A stretch of 39,866 nt of DNA, from positions 1-39,866 of the IMG/VR virus record IMGVR_UViG_3300037245_001340, one strand, 5' to 3'. The notes below the pieces were generated by a model. It had not been told where the DNA came from. It worked only from the letters and a program-made list of their open reading frames with translations, and ran no database searches. Positions 22,504 to 30,965 of this stretch are shown in pieces (position 1 is the first letter of the stretch; each line of letters begins with the position of its first letter). The position numbers and the translations under genes are program-made. The stretch comes from a virus.

Positions 22504-22811
22504 TACCCGCAATAATCACACTAATAACAAGCCTGCCTGATATACTAAGGGCCGTTAAGATCATAAAGCCTATCAAGGATAAAATACTAGAGGTTGAGAA
22601 GACCACTAGAGACAACAATACCGTAGGCATACCGAAACCAAGAGATATACTCAACATAGAGAAGCACGCTATAGTCGCTAAGTGGGTAAAGCTCCATATA
22701 CTACCAAACATAAGGCGATACGGCTTTGATGAGTATGACGTTGATACCATAATCAGGTTTATAGTTCTGTTCGTTCGCAAGATGAAGAAGTTAAGACGGT
22801 TCAAAGGATAA
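22488..22811 (+). CDS. Hypothetical protein with hydrophobic N-terminus
   Basis: 107 aa. The first ~22 residues (MAFPIVPAIITLITSLPDIL) are hydrophobic and could insert in the membrane; a second hydrophobic stretch is TIIRFIVLFVRKMKK near the end. The rest is basic. It may be a holin or a peripheral membrane protein. SD GAGGAG, 8 nt spacing. In T7 the holin gene is also just upstream of the terminase small subunit. Confidence 0.55.
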   Translation: MAFPIVPAIITLITSLPDILRAVKIIKPIKDKILEVEKTTRDNNTVGIPKPRDILNIEKHAIVAKWVKLHILPNIRRYGFDEYDVDTIIRFIVLFVRKMKKLRRFKG

Positions 22812-22819
22812 GGGAGTTT

Positions 22820-23248
22820 ATGCCAGGATCACCTAAGAAGGCAGGGTCATACATGGAACCCTCCAAAAAGTTCTATTATCAAGAGAACGATATCGACAAG
22901 ATCCCTTATGCAGGGCCCGAGCAGCGGAGAAGGGCTAACGATAGGCCCAGATTGTCACAGGAAGGCCAAGAGGTTGTTGATGCCGTAAGGGAGTTGGTCG
23001 ATTGTAGATCAGGGTGCGTCCTGCCTAAAGAGCTTATAAATTCTCTTGGACACGTGACCGGAGAACTAAAGAAGGCCGGGGACGGCAGTATAAGCCGGGG
23101 GATAAACAAGTTTGTATCTGTACACGAGGAATCAGATGAGTTCTTTACCGGCATAAAGGCCACCAAGTCAAGGGCATGGTCTACGTTGGTTTATGGGATG
23201 GTACTTGCCATGTTAGGGTGGATCGGTATAAAGCTGTATAAGGGGTAG
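22820..23248 (+). CDS. C-terminally anchored membrane protein, holin candidate
   Basis: 142 aa. Soluble charged N-domain (GPEQRRRANDRPRL, then helices) and a single transmembrane helix at the end (TLVYGMVLAMLGWIGIKLYKG). This tail-anchored form with a charged last residue cluster occurs in XhlA-like and other holin-associated proteins; that is a resemblance, not an assignment. SD GGGAG. Neighbours on both sides are also membrane proteins. Confidence 0.55.
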   Translation: MPGSPKKAGSYMEPSKKFYYQENDIDKIPYAGPEQRRRANDRPRLSQEGQEVVDAVRELVDCRSGCVLPKELINSLGHVTGELKKAGDGSISRGINKFVSVHEESDEFFTGIKATKSRAWSTLVYGMVLAMLGWIGIKLYKG

Positions 23249-23252
23249 GTAA

Positions 23253-23402
23253 ATGATAGATAAAACAATAAGCATACTAGCGATAACGGCGGTGTTGATG
23301 ATGTCGGTAGTATGTTGTATGCTTCAAATAGAGAAGGAAGCAATAGGCGATCCCGTAAATATAGAGTGTCTTGACGCTCCTGTTGTGTTTGAGGGGATAT
23401 GA
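23253..23402 (+). CDS. 49-aa small membrane/secreted protein
   Basis: An N-terminal helix (ISILAITAVLMMSVVCCML) followed by ~25 polar residues with one Cys. Twin cysteines at the helix end might be a lipidation site but the lipobox is poor. In the lysis cluster a spanin-like role is possible. The stop overlaps the next gene's ATG codons. No strong SD (GGGGTAGG 8 nt upstream). Confidence 0.5.
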   Translation: MIDKTISILAITAVLMMSVVCCMLQIEKEAIGDPVNIECLDAPVVFEGI

Positions 23403-23545
23403 TGCTAACAACACTTAACAGGTTAATAAACAAGCTAATTAAGATACTGCCGGACAAGTTCTACGGCGAAGTTAATATAAAATTTGAGAATGGCAAGATA
23501 GTCAGCTTGAAGAAGATAGAGAGCGTAGAAATAAATAAAAGATAA
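23402..23545 (+). CDS. 47-aa DUF2292-like small protein
   Basis: After a short amphipathic helix (NRLINKLIKILPDKF) the sequence YGEVNIKFENGKIVSLKKIES has the pattern of DUF2292-type small proteins (yGxVxIxxxdGKIVxI). Function unknown. GAGGGG precedes the ATG at 23402 by 5 nt. Confidence 0.55.
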   Translation: MLTTLNRLINKLIKILPDKFYGEVNIKFENGKIVSLKKIESVEINKR

Positions 23546-23681
23546 TAACCACATACTAGCTATTGAACTCATGAGCGGGGGCGCTGGCACATATCAAGTA
23601 GTCAAGGTTAGACGTTGGTATAATGCGGAAAGCACCGCTCGCTAGTATTACAACTAAATAAGTAAGGTATTGGAACAACCA
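23546..23681 (+). other. Non-coding stretch with promoter-like element, possible small RNA
   Basis: No well-led gene. GAGCGG (23573-23578) can pair with CCGCTC (23635-23640). TGGTATAAT (23616-23624) is an extended -10 with no good -35. RNA starting near 23631 would reach the terminator at 23719, about 90 nt. A 24-codon ORF (23571-23645) crosses it without an SD. Confidence 0.35.
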
Positions 23682-23719
23682 AGCCTCATTGATCCTAACG
23701 GATTCGTGGGGCTTTTTTT
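23682..23719 (+). terminator. Rho-independent terminator before terminase genes
   Basis: AGCCTCA pairs with TGGGGCT (one G-T pair), the inner ATCC/GGAT closes a 4-nt loop across a small internal loop, and seven T follow. It would end early/lysis transcription just before the small terminase ATG at 23734, or act as a start-up attenuator of the late operon. Confidence 0.75.
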
Positions 23720-23733
23720 GTGAGGGAGAAGGA

Positions 23734-24237
23734 ATGGGAAGGGGTAAAGGCAGGCCGACAAAGTTTACACCAGAATTGGGTGCAGAGATATGCCTGCGCA
23801 TAACAGCAAAGCCTTTTCCCGAAAATAGCCTAACTAGAATATGTAAAGACGAAGATATGCCATGCAGGACTACGGTATATATGTGGATTTTAAACGCTGC
23901 AATAGAAAGCGCAAGCGTAGAAGAAAAAGATTTTCTGAACCGTTACAATACGGCGCACCTGATTAAGATTGATAATATGTATGATGAATCCTTTGAGATT
24001 GCCTATGATGATGCTGATGATATATTAGAAAACGAAAAGGGATATATCGGCAACTCAACCAATGTTGCACGCGCAAGGCTTAAGGTCGATTTGATTAAAT
24101 GGGCATTATCTAAACTAAACCCTAAGAAGTACGGCGACAAGATACAGACTGAGCTAAGCGGGACAGTAACGACAATGACAGCACACGAAAAGATGATGCT
24201 TGAGATGATAGAGAAGAACGAGAACAGGAAGAAATAA
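23734..24237 (+). CDS. Terminase small subunit
   Basis: 167 aa. An N-terminal helix-turn-helix (KFTPELGAEICLRI, then SLTRICKDEDMPCRTTVYMWI) is the DNA-recognition domain of small terminases, followed by a helical oligomerisation region (ARARLKVDLIKWALSKLNPKKYGDK), which is typical of the terminase small subunit-like family. It recognises phage DNA for packaging. Start at 23734 has GGGAGAAGGA upstream; the longer frame begins inside the terminator. Its TAA shares a base with the ATG of the large subunit. Confidence 0.85.
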   Translation: MGRGKGRPTKFTPELGAEICLRITAKPFPENSLTRICKDEDMPCRTTVYMWILNAAIESASVEEKDFLNRYNTAHLIKIDNMYDESFEIAYDDADDILENEKGYIGNSTNVARARLKVDLIKWALSKLNPKKYGDKIQTELSGTVTTMTAHEKMMLEMIEKNENRKK

Positions 24238-25811
24238 TGTCATCAGCCATACTACACAACAAGACAGACAAACAAAAGCTAATCAGCGAGATCGCAGAGG
24301 CTTTTATTGATTATTGCAGGGACTTCTTGAAGGTCAAAGACTTTGAGGGTAATCTTGTTCCGTTTATACCGAATAGTCCCCAGGTTAGATTCATTTACGC
24401 GATTGTAACGCAATGGGTTAACGTAGGATATATCCGCGCCATTATAGCAAAGGCCCGAAAGATGGGGTTCTCAACAGTTATTACCGCGTTTATCTTCTGG
24501 CGATTAAATATAAACAAGGGGTTGGGTGCTATAGCAGGCACGCACCATCAAGACACAAACTCCGTGCTTGTCGATATGTACAAAAGATTTCACGACAATC
24601 TCCCGGAGAAAATACGGCTAACAATAGAAAAGTCAAACGCTAGCGGTGTGAAGTATCGCAACCTTCAAACAGAGTATTATGTATGTTGCGCCAGTAACGC
24701 GGAAAAGGTCGGGCGGGGGCCGACAGCTCAAATGATCCACGTATCAGAGATTGCCCATATAGACAACGCAGGCGCATTGCCCAAGAGCCTATTTAATGCG
24801 GTCGGTGGATTTGTAAAAGATTCTATGATATTTCTCGAGTCAACGGCCAACGGTATGGATAACTACCACCACAAGCTATATACGAAGGCAGAGAGCCGGT
24901 CAGATGGGTGCGAGTATATTGCCTTCTTCGCTGCATGGTACGAGGACGACAGATATGTCAAGCCGTTGCCGCCACACTTTATTTTAACCGATGACGAACT
25001 TAAAGAGAAAGGGCTTTACGGGTTATCAGATGAGCAGATGTGCTGGCGTAGATCAATGATTGCTCAAATGGATGGCACGCCAGAGCAGGCGGTAGCTCAG
25101 TTTAGGCAGGAATATCCGGGTAATTCAGTTGAGGCATTCCAATATAGCGCGACCGAAAGCTTTATTGAGGCCAACCTTGTGCTCTCTGCCATGAACAGAC
25201 CGCAGTATAGATCGGTCGGGCCGGTTATAGCCGGGTATGATCCTTCGCATAAAGGTAAGGATAGGGATGCCTTTGTATTGAGACAGGGCGCAAATCTTTT
25301 TGGGCTTGAGACCCCGCGCTTTGGAGAGGACTTTGAGGCAAGGGTCAGGTTTCTAAAAGAGAAGCTAGACAATAAAATATTGAATATTACCATGCTTTTC
25401 ATAGATGCTGGCGCAGGTTATCAGATAGCGTCAAGGCTTGCAACTGACGGGTATGGCAAAAGGGTGCGTAGAATAGAGTTTGGTACTGCCGCGGATAATA
25501 GCGTCAAATATCCACTAAAGCGCGACGAGATGTTCGGAGACTTTAGGGAGCTTATGGTTGACAAGCAAGTTCCTTTGTCAATCGAGGTAAGCGATGAGCT
25601 CAAGGACGCCTTCTTGCAGGATTTGACGCTTACAGGATATAAGTTTGACCATAAGGGCAGGCCAAAGATGCAAAGTAAAGATAGCCTGCCGATGTCAACA
25701 GACTTGACCGACGCATCTATCCTCACGGTAGCACAGAAGATAATCGGGCCGCACGTATCAGGCAATATACATCATCACGCAGTAGACAACACGGATATAT
25801 TCAATCATTAA
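24237..25811 (+). CDS. Terminase large subunit
   Basis: 524 aa. ATPase: a variant P-loop KARKMGFST (72-80), Walker B MIHVSE (166-171) and the coupling motif ESTANG (201-206). Nuclease: GYDPS with D335, FIDAG with D390, and a third acidic site in STDLTDASIL near residue 490. It is the motor that cuts concatemers and translocates DNA into the prohead through the portal encoded next. The KARKMGFS type of P-loop occurs in several podovirus terminases; packaging mode (cos, pac or terminal repeat) cannot be read from this. Confidence 0.93.
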   Translation: MSSAILHNKTDKQKLISEIAEAFIDYCRDFLKVKDFEGNLVPFIPNSPQVRFIYAIVTQWVNVGYIRAIIAKARKMGFSTVITAFIFWRLNINKGLGAIAGTHHQDTNSVLVDMYKRFHDNLPEKIRLTIEKSNASGVKYRNLQTEYYVCCASNAEKVGRGPTAQMIHVSEIAHIDNAGALPKSLFNAVGGFVKDSMIFLESTANGMDNYHHKLYTKAESRSDGCEYIAFFAAWYEDDRYVKPLPPHFILTDDELKEKGLYGLSDEQMCWRRSMIAQMDGTPEQAVAQFRQEYPGNSVEAFQYSATESFIEANLVLSAMNRPQYRSVGPVIAGYDPSHKGKDRDAFVLRQGANLFGLETPRFGEDFEARVRFLKEKLDNKILNITMLFIDAGAGYQIASRLATDGYGKRVRRIEFGTAADNSVKYPLKRDEMFGDFRELMVDKQVPLSIEVSDELKDAFLQDLTLTGYKFDHKGRPKMQSKDSLPMSTDLTDASILTVAQKIIGPHVSGNIHHHAVDNTDIFNH

Positions 25812-25822
25812 GAGGTGACGAT

Positions 25823-26176
25823 ATGGGCGGTGGATCAACTAAAAAACTATGGAAGGACTTAGGTACCGCGGCGATAGTGGGTACCGCGACGGCTGTTGGT
25901 GGCCCTTGGGCGGGTGCGGCTACTTGGGGCGCCTTGAGAAAGTCAGAAGGCAAGTCCGCTATCGGGTCCGACATCAAACCAAAGATACCGGGCGCGCCAG
26001 ACGTACCAGAGGTTCCCGGCGATGAGGATGAACGATTGAAACAAAAGGCAATCCTGGACAGGATACGGAGGGCGGCATTTACCGGTGAGGGTAGAAAGGC
26101 AACCATAGCAACAGGCGGGCAGGGCGTTACTGCCAGAGCCTCAACACTAAGACGAACACTTACGGGAATAAGATAA
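25823..26176 (+). CDS. Small virion-associated protein between terminase and portal
   Basis: 117 aa. Begins MGGGSTKKLWKDLG, then a Gly/Ala-rich hydrophobic stretch (GTATAVGGPWAGAATWGAL), a proline-rich linker and a basic end with GRKATIATGGQG. Proteins of this kind (N-terminal MGG, C-terminal RxATxxTGxxG) commonly stand before the portal gene in such phages; role unknown, perhaps a head-tail or minor head protein. SD AGAGGTG. Confidence 0.6.
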   Translation: MGGGSTKKLWKDLGTAAIVGTATAVGGPWAGAATWGALRKSEGKSAIGSDIKPKIPGAPDVPEVPGDEDERLKQKAILDRIRRAAFTGEGRKATIATGGQGVTARASTLRRTLTGIR

Positions 26177-26177
26177 C

Positions 26178-27848
26178 ATGGCACAGCTTAACATAAGGAA
26201 GAGGGACATAACGCGATTCAGAGAGTTGCAGTCAGAGCGTGACGGTAACGGGTGGACTGACAAGTGGAAAGAGATTAGAAACTACATCTACCCACAGGGC
26301 GCCCGGTTTGACGATGATGACCAGCCTAACGATGGTAAGCGTAAAGATAACTACATAGTGGACTCAACCGCTAGGATAGCGCACAGGACACTAACCGCCG
26401 GTATATATTCAGGCGTTACATCCCCTGCAATGTTATGGTTTAAGTTCGTGACTACTAACGCCACACTCAAAGAGCTCGCCGAGGTTATGGACTACTTTGA
26501 CGAGGTGACAAATATAATGTTTGCTGACCTTGCACAGTCTAATTTCTACACAACGGCTGGCTCAACCTATGCGGCGCTTAGCGCATTTGGTACGGCAGCG
26601 GTACAGATAGAGGCTGACCCTGACAAGGTGTTTAGGTTTACACCGTTCGCAACGGGACAATATGTAATAGACACCGACTCAAGCGGACTGGTGAACTATA
26701 TAGCGCGTGAATACTCTATGCGTGCGAGGAACGTAATAAACGAGTTCGGCGAGGATAAGGCCTCTGATAAAGTAAAGGCTATGGTGGCTGGTGACAAGAC
26801 AGGCTCTAATTGGGTTAAGATAATACACATCCAAGAGGAGAACGTGGATCGTGACGTAACTAAACTGGACTCTAAGAATAAGCCTTTTAGGTCAGTATAC
26901 TACGAGGCAGACGCTAACGAAAAGCCACCGTTGAGGGAGTCGGGCTACGATTCGCAACCATTTGTAGGCGCTCGGTGGGAAGTTCACGGGGATAATGTTT
27001 ACGGAACTGGCCCGGGAGAGACGGCGCTCGGAGACGTCAAGGCACTACAAACCCTTGTTAAGGATCTGTTAATCGCTGTTGCTAAGAAGATAAAGCCGCC
27101 ATTGGTGGCCAACGCATCAGCCGGAGACCTGTCAATCAACACATCGGCCAGCGCGGTAACATATACCAACGGGGTGACGACACAACATGGCCCGATAATA
27201 GCACCTGCTTATATTGTAGATATACAGATCAATGAGCTGTTGCTTGTGATACAGGCGCATCAGGAGCGCATAAAGTCGGTATTCTTTGCTGACCTGTTCT
27301 TCATGCTGTCTAGCTCTAATAAGAAGCAACAGACGGCCTACGAGATAGCCGCTATACAAACTGAGCTTTTAAGGTTGCTCGGCCCGATAATAGAGAGACT
27401 ATACCCGGACGACCTAAAGATACAGCTATCAAGGTGCTACGACATAGAAAACGAGATGGGTCGGTTACCGATACCCCCAGACATATTGCAAGGCACTGAC
27501 TTTAAGGCAGAGATTATATCTCAAATAGCAATGGCACAGAAGCAATCGGTCATTCAGCCGATTGAGCAGATGATTAGCATAGCAATGCGGGCAGCAGAGG
27601 CATGGCCATCGGTACTTGATAAGGTTAACATAGATCAAGTCATGGATGAGGTGCATAATGCTCTAGGCCTACCGGCAGGAACCATAAACTCTGACGAGGT
27701 AGTGGCTAAAGTTAGGGCTATGGAGGCCCAGCTGGTACAGGAACAACAAGCAGCGGAGCAGGCACAAAGCATGGTTGACAATGCGCAGAAGCTATCACAG
27801 ACAGATGTTAGCGGCGACAACGCACTTACCGCACTGACGGGGGCTTAA
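26178..27848 (+). CDS. Portal (head-tail connector) protein
   Basis: 556 aa, the length of T7 gp8-type connectors. FRELQSERDGNGWTDKWKEI, then YIVDSTARIAHRTLTAGIYSGVTSP (in pieces) and the later HGDNVYGTGPGETALGDVKALQ are landmarks of the Head-tail_con family (podovirus portal). A Gln/Ala-rich C-terminal helix forms the barrel. It forms the 12-fold ring at the packaging vertex. It starts 1 nt after the preceding stop. Confidence 0.92.
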   Translation: MAQLNIRKRDITRFRELQSERDGNGWTDKWKEIRNYIYPQGARFDDDDQPNDGKRKDNYIVDSTARIAHRTLTAGIYSGVTSPAMLWFKFVTTNATLKELAEVMDYFDEVTNIMFADLAQSNFYTTAGSTYAALSAFGTAAVQIEADPDKVFRFTPFATGQYVIDTDSSGLVNYIAREYSMRARNVINEFGEDKASDKVKAMVAGDKTGSNWVKIIHIQEENVDRDVTKLDSKNKPFRSVYYEADANEKPPLRESGYDSQPFVGARWEVHGDNVYGTGPGETALGDVKALQTLVKDLLIAVAKKIKPPLVANASAGDLSINTSASAVTYTNGVTTQHGPIIAPAYIVDIQINELLLVIQAHQERIKSVFFADLFFMLSSSNKKQQTAYEIAAIQTELLRLLGPIIERLYPDDLKIQLSRCYDIENEMGRLPIPPDILQGTDFKAEIISQIAMAQKQSVIQPIEQMISIAMRAAEAWPSVLDKVNIDQVMDEVHNALGLPAGTINSDEVVAKVRAMEAQLVQEQQAAEQAQSMVDNAQKLSQTDVSGDNALTALTGA

Positions 27849-28223
27849 TTGAGAAAAGAGGATACAGAGAATAGCGATAAAACATCACTTGAGGCTAACG
27901 TACAGACCCGCGATAAGCTTGTGAAAGAGGCTAATCTGCTGGAAGCGTTTAAGCGTACCGTAAATACGCCCGAGGGTGAAACGGTAATTAAGTGGATATT
28001 AAGAAGGACTAAGGTGCTGGATAACCCATTCACCAATAACGGGCATACAGCATTTTCACTTGGAGAGCAGAATATCGGTAGAGAGATAATGTTTAAGCTA
28101 ATAGACACAGGGCTAGACCTTAAACTTACCGATCTTATAGAAGAGGTTAACAATAATAGATTGAATTATATCAATAATGAGATAGCAACATTAACGCAAA
28201 ATATAACGGAGGAAAACAAGTAA
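27849..28223 (+). CDS. Bbp19-like virion protein, TTG start
   Basis: 124 aa. NLLEAFKRTVNTPEGETVIKWIL, then AFSLGEQNIGREIMFKL fit the small Bbp19 phage structural domain (TPEG, then G-x-R-x-hh). TTG at 27849 follows GGGGG and the portal stop; no ATG is near. It is between portal and scaffold, as in Bordetella-type podoviruses. Its stop overlaps the scaffold start (TAATG). Confidence 0.65.
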   Translation: MRKEDTENSDKTSLEANVQTRDKLVKEANLLEAFKRTVNTPEGETVIKWILRRTKVLDNPFTNNGHTAFSLGEQNIGREIMFKLIDTGLDLKLTDLIEEVNNNRLNYINNEIATLTQNITEENK

Positions 28224-28900
28224 TGGCAGACGAACCAACAATCGCAACGCCCGCGACACAGGGTAACACCGACGCGCCGGTAGCGACAGAACCAGTAGTA
28301 GAAGCACCGACAACCCCCGGTTTAATGGGCGGCGAGAAAGCCCCCGAAGCAGAAGGCTTGATGGGTGAGAAGGCAGACGGAGAGACGAAAGACGACCCGG
28401 CGACAAGTGACGCCAAAGAAGGTGAAGAGAATACACTAGAGGGCGCACCCGAAAGCTACGGTGAGTTTACACTCAACGACAGTTACCAGATGACCGATGC
28501 GGACGTGGAAGAGTTTACAGCATACGCCAAAGATAATAACTGGTCAAAAGAGACAGCTCAACAGGCCCTTAACCTTGACATGGCTAGACAGGCGAAGTTT
28601 GCTAAGAGCCAAGACGAAACACTCAAGGAATGGCAGACAGAGGTCAAGAAAGAGTATGGTGACAAGTACGCGGAAGAGATCGCGGTGGCGGGTAAGGCTT
28701 ACGATACGTTCGCCTCTAAGAAGCTACAGACGCTCTTTACCGAGGCAGGGCTAAACTCTCACCCGGAAGTTGTCAAGATGTTCAACGCTATGGGTAAGGC
28801 CATCAGCGAGGATAGCTTTGTGAAGGGTGGAAATGCAGTAAAAGGAAAGAATGAGGGTGGGCTAAAGGATATGTTTAGTGACCTCAATAATAAAACTTAA
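28223..28900 (+). CDS. Capsid scaffold protein
   Basis: 225 aa. A disordered acidic first third (Pro, Thr, Glu, Ala) contains two GLMG repeats (GLMGGEKAPEAEGLMGEKAD). Next comes a helical core (TDADVEEFTAYAKDNNWSKE, EVKKEYGDKYAEEIAVA) and a short basic tail, the plan of T7 gp9-like scaffolds. It directs assembly of the capsid protein encoded 15 nt downstream and then leaves the head. Confidence 0.82.
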   Translation: MADEPTIATPATQGNTDAPVATEPVVEAPTTPGLMGGEKAPEAEGLMGEKADGETKDDPATSDAKEGEENTLEGAPESYGEFTLNDSYQMTDADVEEFTAYAKDNNWSKETAQQALNLDMARQAKFAKSQDETLKEWQTEVKKEYGDKYAEEIAVAGKAYDTFASKKLQTLFTEAGLNSHPEVVKMFNAMGKAISEDSFVKGGNAVKGKNEGGLKDMFSDLNNKT

Positions 28901-28915
28901 ATAAAGGAGAACAAG

Positions 28916-29929
28916 ATGACAGACTTCAATAAAAAAAATACAATACAGCATGTCATGGCGGCAGCTACAGAAGATGGTGCAATGCTCGAGGCGGCTGACG
29001 TTATATCGAAATCAAACGAACTAATGGCAGTATTGCCGATGTATCCAACTAACCTGCCATTCGCTAACAGATCCCTAAGGGATGTTTCGGACTTTGAGCC
29101 GTCTGCGAGAGCCGTAAACTCTGGCTCGGATACTGGCGTTAATGAGACAGAGCAAGTAGAGGACAACCTTGTAAGGTTTGAGACAGAGATCGCAGTCGAT
29201 GAGCAAGCCCTTGTCGGCATTAACGACCCGTCTCAGTGGTTTGCAGACCAGATAATGAAAACGTCCAGAGGGTTTTCTAATGTCGCCGCAGGGCAGACTA
29301 TAAGCGGGGATTATTTAGCTGATCCCGGCAAGCAGTTTGATGGGCTATTGAAACGTAATAACGCGCTTCCTGCTTCGTCAGTAGACGTAACAGACAGATA
29401 CTATAATGTAATACCGGGCGGCGGCGCTGGTTCCGATAATACAAGTATCTATCTTGTTGGTCTGGGCAAGGGTGGAGTACACGGTATATACTTCAAGAAC
29501 GGCCAGGCGGGGCTACAGGTTAACCGTAAAGGTAGGCAAAGAGTAACAGATGCAGCCGGCAGGCCTTACTGGGCCGAAACCGCACAGATGATATGGGATA
29601 TCGGCTTGGTAGCAACTAACCACAGGGCTATGGGGCGTATACCTAACATCGATGATAGCGCGTTGACACTTGATGCGGCTACCGGTGCTAACGTTACATT
29701 ACTTATGATCCAGCTACTGAACAACGTGAAGCATAGCGATGACGGGCTTACACCGTATTGGTTGATGAGTAATAAGCTTAAGACTTATTTCCACACCCAG
29801 ATAACTTCTAAGGCAAACGTCAACATCGCTTTCGATAAGGATGATTTCGGTAAAATAAGACCTGTGTTCGGCGGCGTGCCTATCCTTAGGATGGACGAAA
29901 TCGGCATAGCAGAGGCGCTGGTATCTTAA
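28916..29929 (+). CDS. Major capsid protein
   Basis: 337 aa. Position after the scaffold, size, and the pattern of an N-terminal arm, LPMYPTNLPFANRSL, a charged E-loop-like segment (ETEQVEDNLVRFETEIAVDE) and a C-terminal GIYFKNGQAGLQVN...PVFGGVPILRMDEI core all fit HK97-fold capsid proteins of podoviruses. The exact family is not certain to me. It should be the most abundant virion protein. SD AAAGGAGA, 5-6 nt. Confidence 0.88.
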   Translation: MTDFNKKNTIQHVMAAATEDGAMLEAADVISKSNELMAVLPMYPTNLPFANRSLRDVSDFEPSARAVNSGSDTGVNETEQVEDNLVRFETEIAVDEQALVGINDPSQWFADQIMKTSRGFSNVAAGQTISGDYLADPGKQFDGLLKRNNALPASSVDVTDRYYNVIPGGGAGSDNTSIYLVGLGKGGVHGIYFKNGQAGLQVNRKGRQRVTDAAGRPYWAETAQMIWDIGLVATNHRAMGRIPNIDDSALTLDAATGANVTLLMIQLLNNVKHSDDGLTPYWLMSNKLKTYFHTQITSKANVNIAFDKDDFGKIRPVFGGVPILRMDEIGIAEALVS

Positions 29930-29959
29930 TAACAATTAACTAAATGGAGGGTTTATATA

Positions 29960-30394
29960 ATGGGCATGATAAGAGATGCGTACAGAACATTTATGGACGG
30001 CGCGATAGGAACATCACAGGGTACTACCTATACAGACGCTTTTAATGTAGGTGAGCAAGGCTTCCCTATAGACAAGATGCACATTTACGGACAGATAATA
30101 GACGCTGCCACATCAGGGGGGTCCGCAACTGTTCAATTTGTAATTGAGAAGGACACCACTTCTGCCTTTGGTTCCGCAACCGAGGTATGGGATTCTGGGG
30201 CTATCGCGGTCGCAACGTTGGTAGACGATTATGTCATCAAAAACGCTGTCATAGATAGCCTTGATTGGCAAGAGGCGGTAGGTAGCGATACTTGGTTACG
30301 TATCAAGATAGTAATAGCAACGGCAGACTTGACCGCGGGCGATGCTTTCTTTGGCATAGTGTCAGGCACACCACCCATCAATACAAGAGTATAA
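29960..30394 (+). CDS. Bbp16-like capsid cement protein
   Basis: 144 aa, beta-rich. Starts MIRDAYRTFMDGAIG after MG; the middle TYTDAFNVGEQGFPIDKMHIY and WLRIKIVIAT strands follow the Bbp16-type cement proteins that bind outside the capsid and strengthen it. The gene immediately follows the capsid gene, as expected. SD GGAGGG, 8 nt. Confidence 0.7.
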   Translation: MGMIRDAYRTFMDGAIGTSQGTTYTDAFNVGEQGFPIDKMHIYGQIIDAATSGGSATVQFVIEKDTTSAFGSATEVWDSGAIAVATLVDDYVIKNAVIDSLDWQEAVGSDTWLRIKIVIATADLTAGDAFFGIVSGTPPINTRV

Positions 30395-30409
30395 AAGGAG
30401 GAGTTAGAA

Positions 30410-30904
30410 ATGCAATTCAAATGTAATATCGCACCAAACGCAGTACCGTGTACATCTATCAAGACACACGACCCTACAACGGGCAAGAAACTTGACAAGC
30501 CATTAAAAAGCTACAAGGTAGTCAAGAAGGGTAAAACAGTGACATGGGTAGATAGATGCTCACGTAAACATTTCATCGCGGTAGATGAAGACGCGAAGGC
30601 TCTTAACGCTAAAGACTTTAAGGACATGAAGGATGAGCTTGGTGCCCTAAGAGCTAAACTACCGTCAGATGCTACGTTTGCGGAGTGCGCGGACAGTCTC
30701 GCTAAGATTGAAGCTAAAAAGTTATGGAAAGAGTCCACGAAGGCACAAAGGGTTTTTACACCAGAAAGCGAAGAAGCTGACAGCACCACAAGCGAGCTGA
30801 CGAACAAAGAGATAAAGGCTATCCTTGACGCTAACGATATTGAGTATCCAGCCCAAGCTAACAAGGCAACGCTAACAGCCCTTTTACCGGCAGATGAATC
30901 TTAA
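30410..30904 (+). CDS. Virion protein with C-terminal HeH/SAP-like motif
   Basis: 164 aa. The N-terminal ~60 residues have C-rich strands with VKKGKTVTWVDRCSRKHF. The last ~30 (LTNKEIKAILDANDIEY, then KATLTALL) look like an HeH/SAP-type helix-extension-helix, which binds DNA or a protein partner. Role in the head is unknown. SD AAGGAGG. Confidence 0.6.
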   Translation: MQFKCNIAPNAVPCTSIKTHDPTTGKKLDKPLKSYKVVKKGKTVTWVDRCSRKHFIAVDEDAKALNAKDFKDMKDELGALRAKLPSDATFAECADSLAKIEAKKLWKESTKAQRVFTPESEEADSTTSELTNKEIKAILDANDIEYPAQANKATLTALLPADES

Positions 30905-30910
30905 TAATGT

Positions 30911-30949
30911 AATATTACCGGCGGGGGTGTAACTGCTCCCGCCAATATT
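30911..30949 (+). other. Strong RNA hairpin in late operon
   Basis: AATATT/AATATT and GGCGGG/CCCGCC (30911-30916 with 30944-30949, 30920-30925 with 30938-30943) form a 12-bp stem with a 3-nt bulge and a 12-nt loop. No T-run follows, so it is more likely an RNA processing or stability element or partial attenuator than a full terminator. Confidence 0.55.
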
Positions 30950-30965
30950 AAAGGGGGTATGCAAC

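Noticed and set aside
23571-23645. 24-aa ORF in the gap before the terminase genes
   Set aside because: No SD and it crosses the promoter-like element; could be a decayed gene end.
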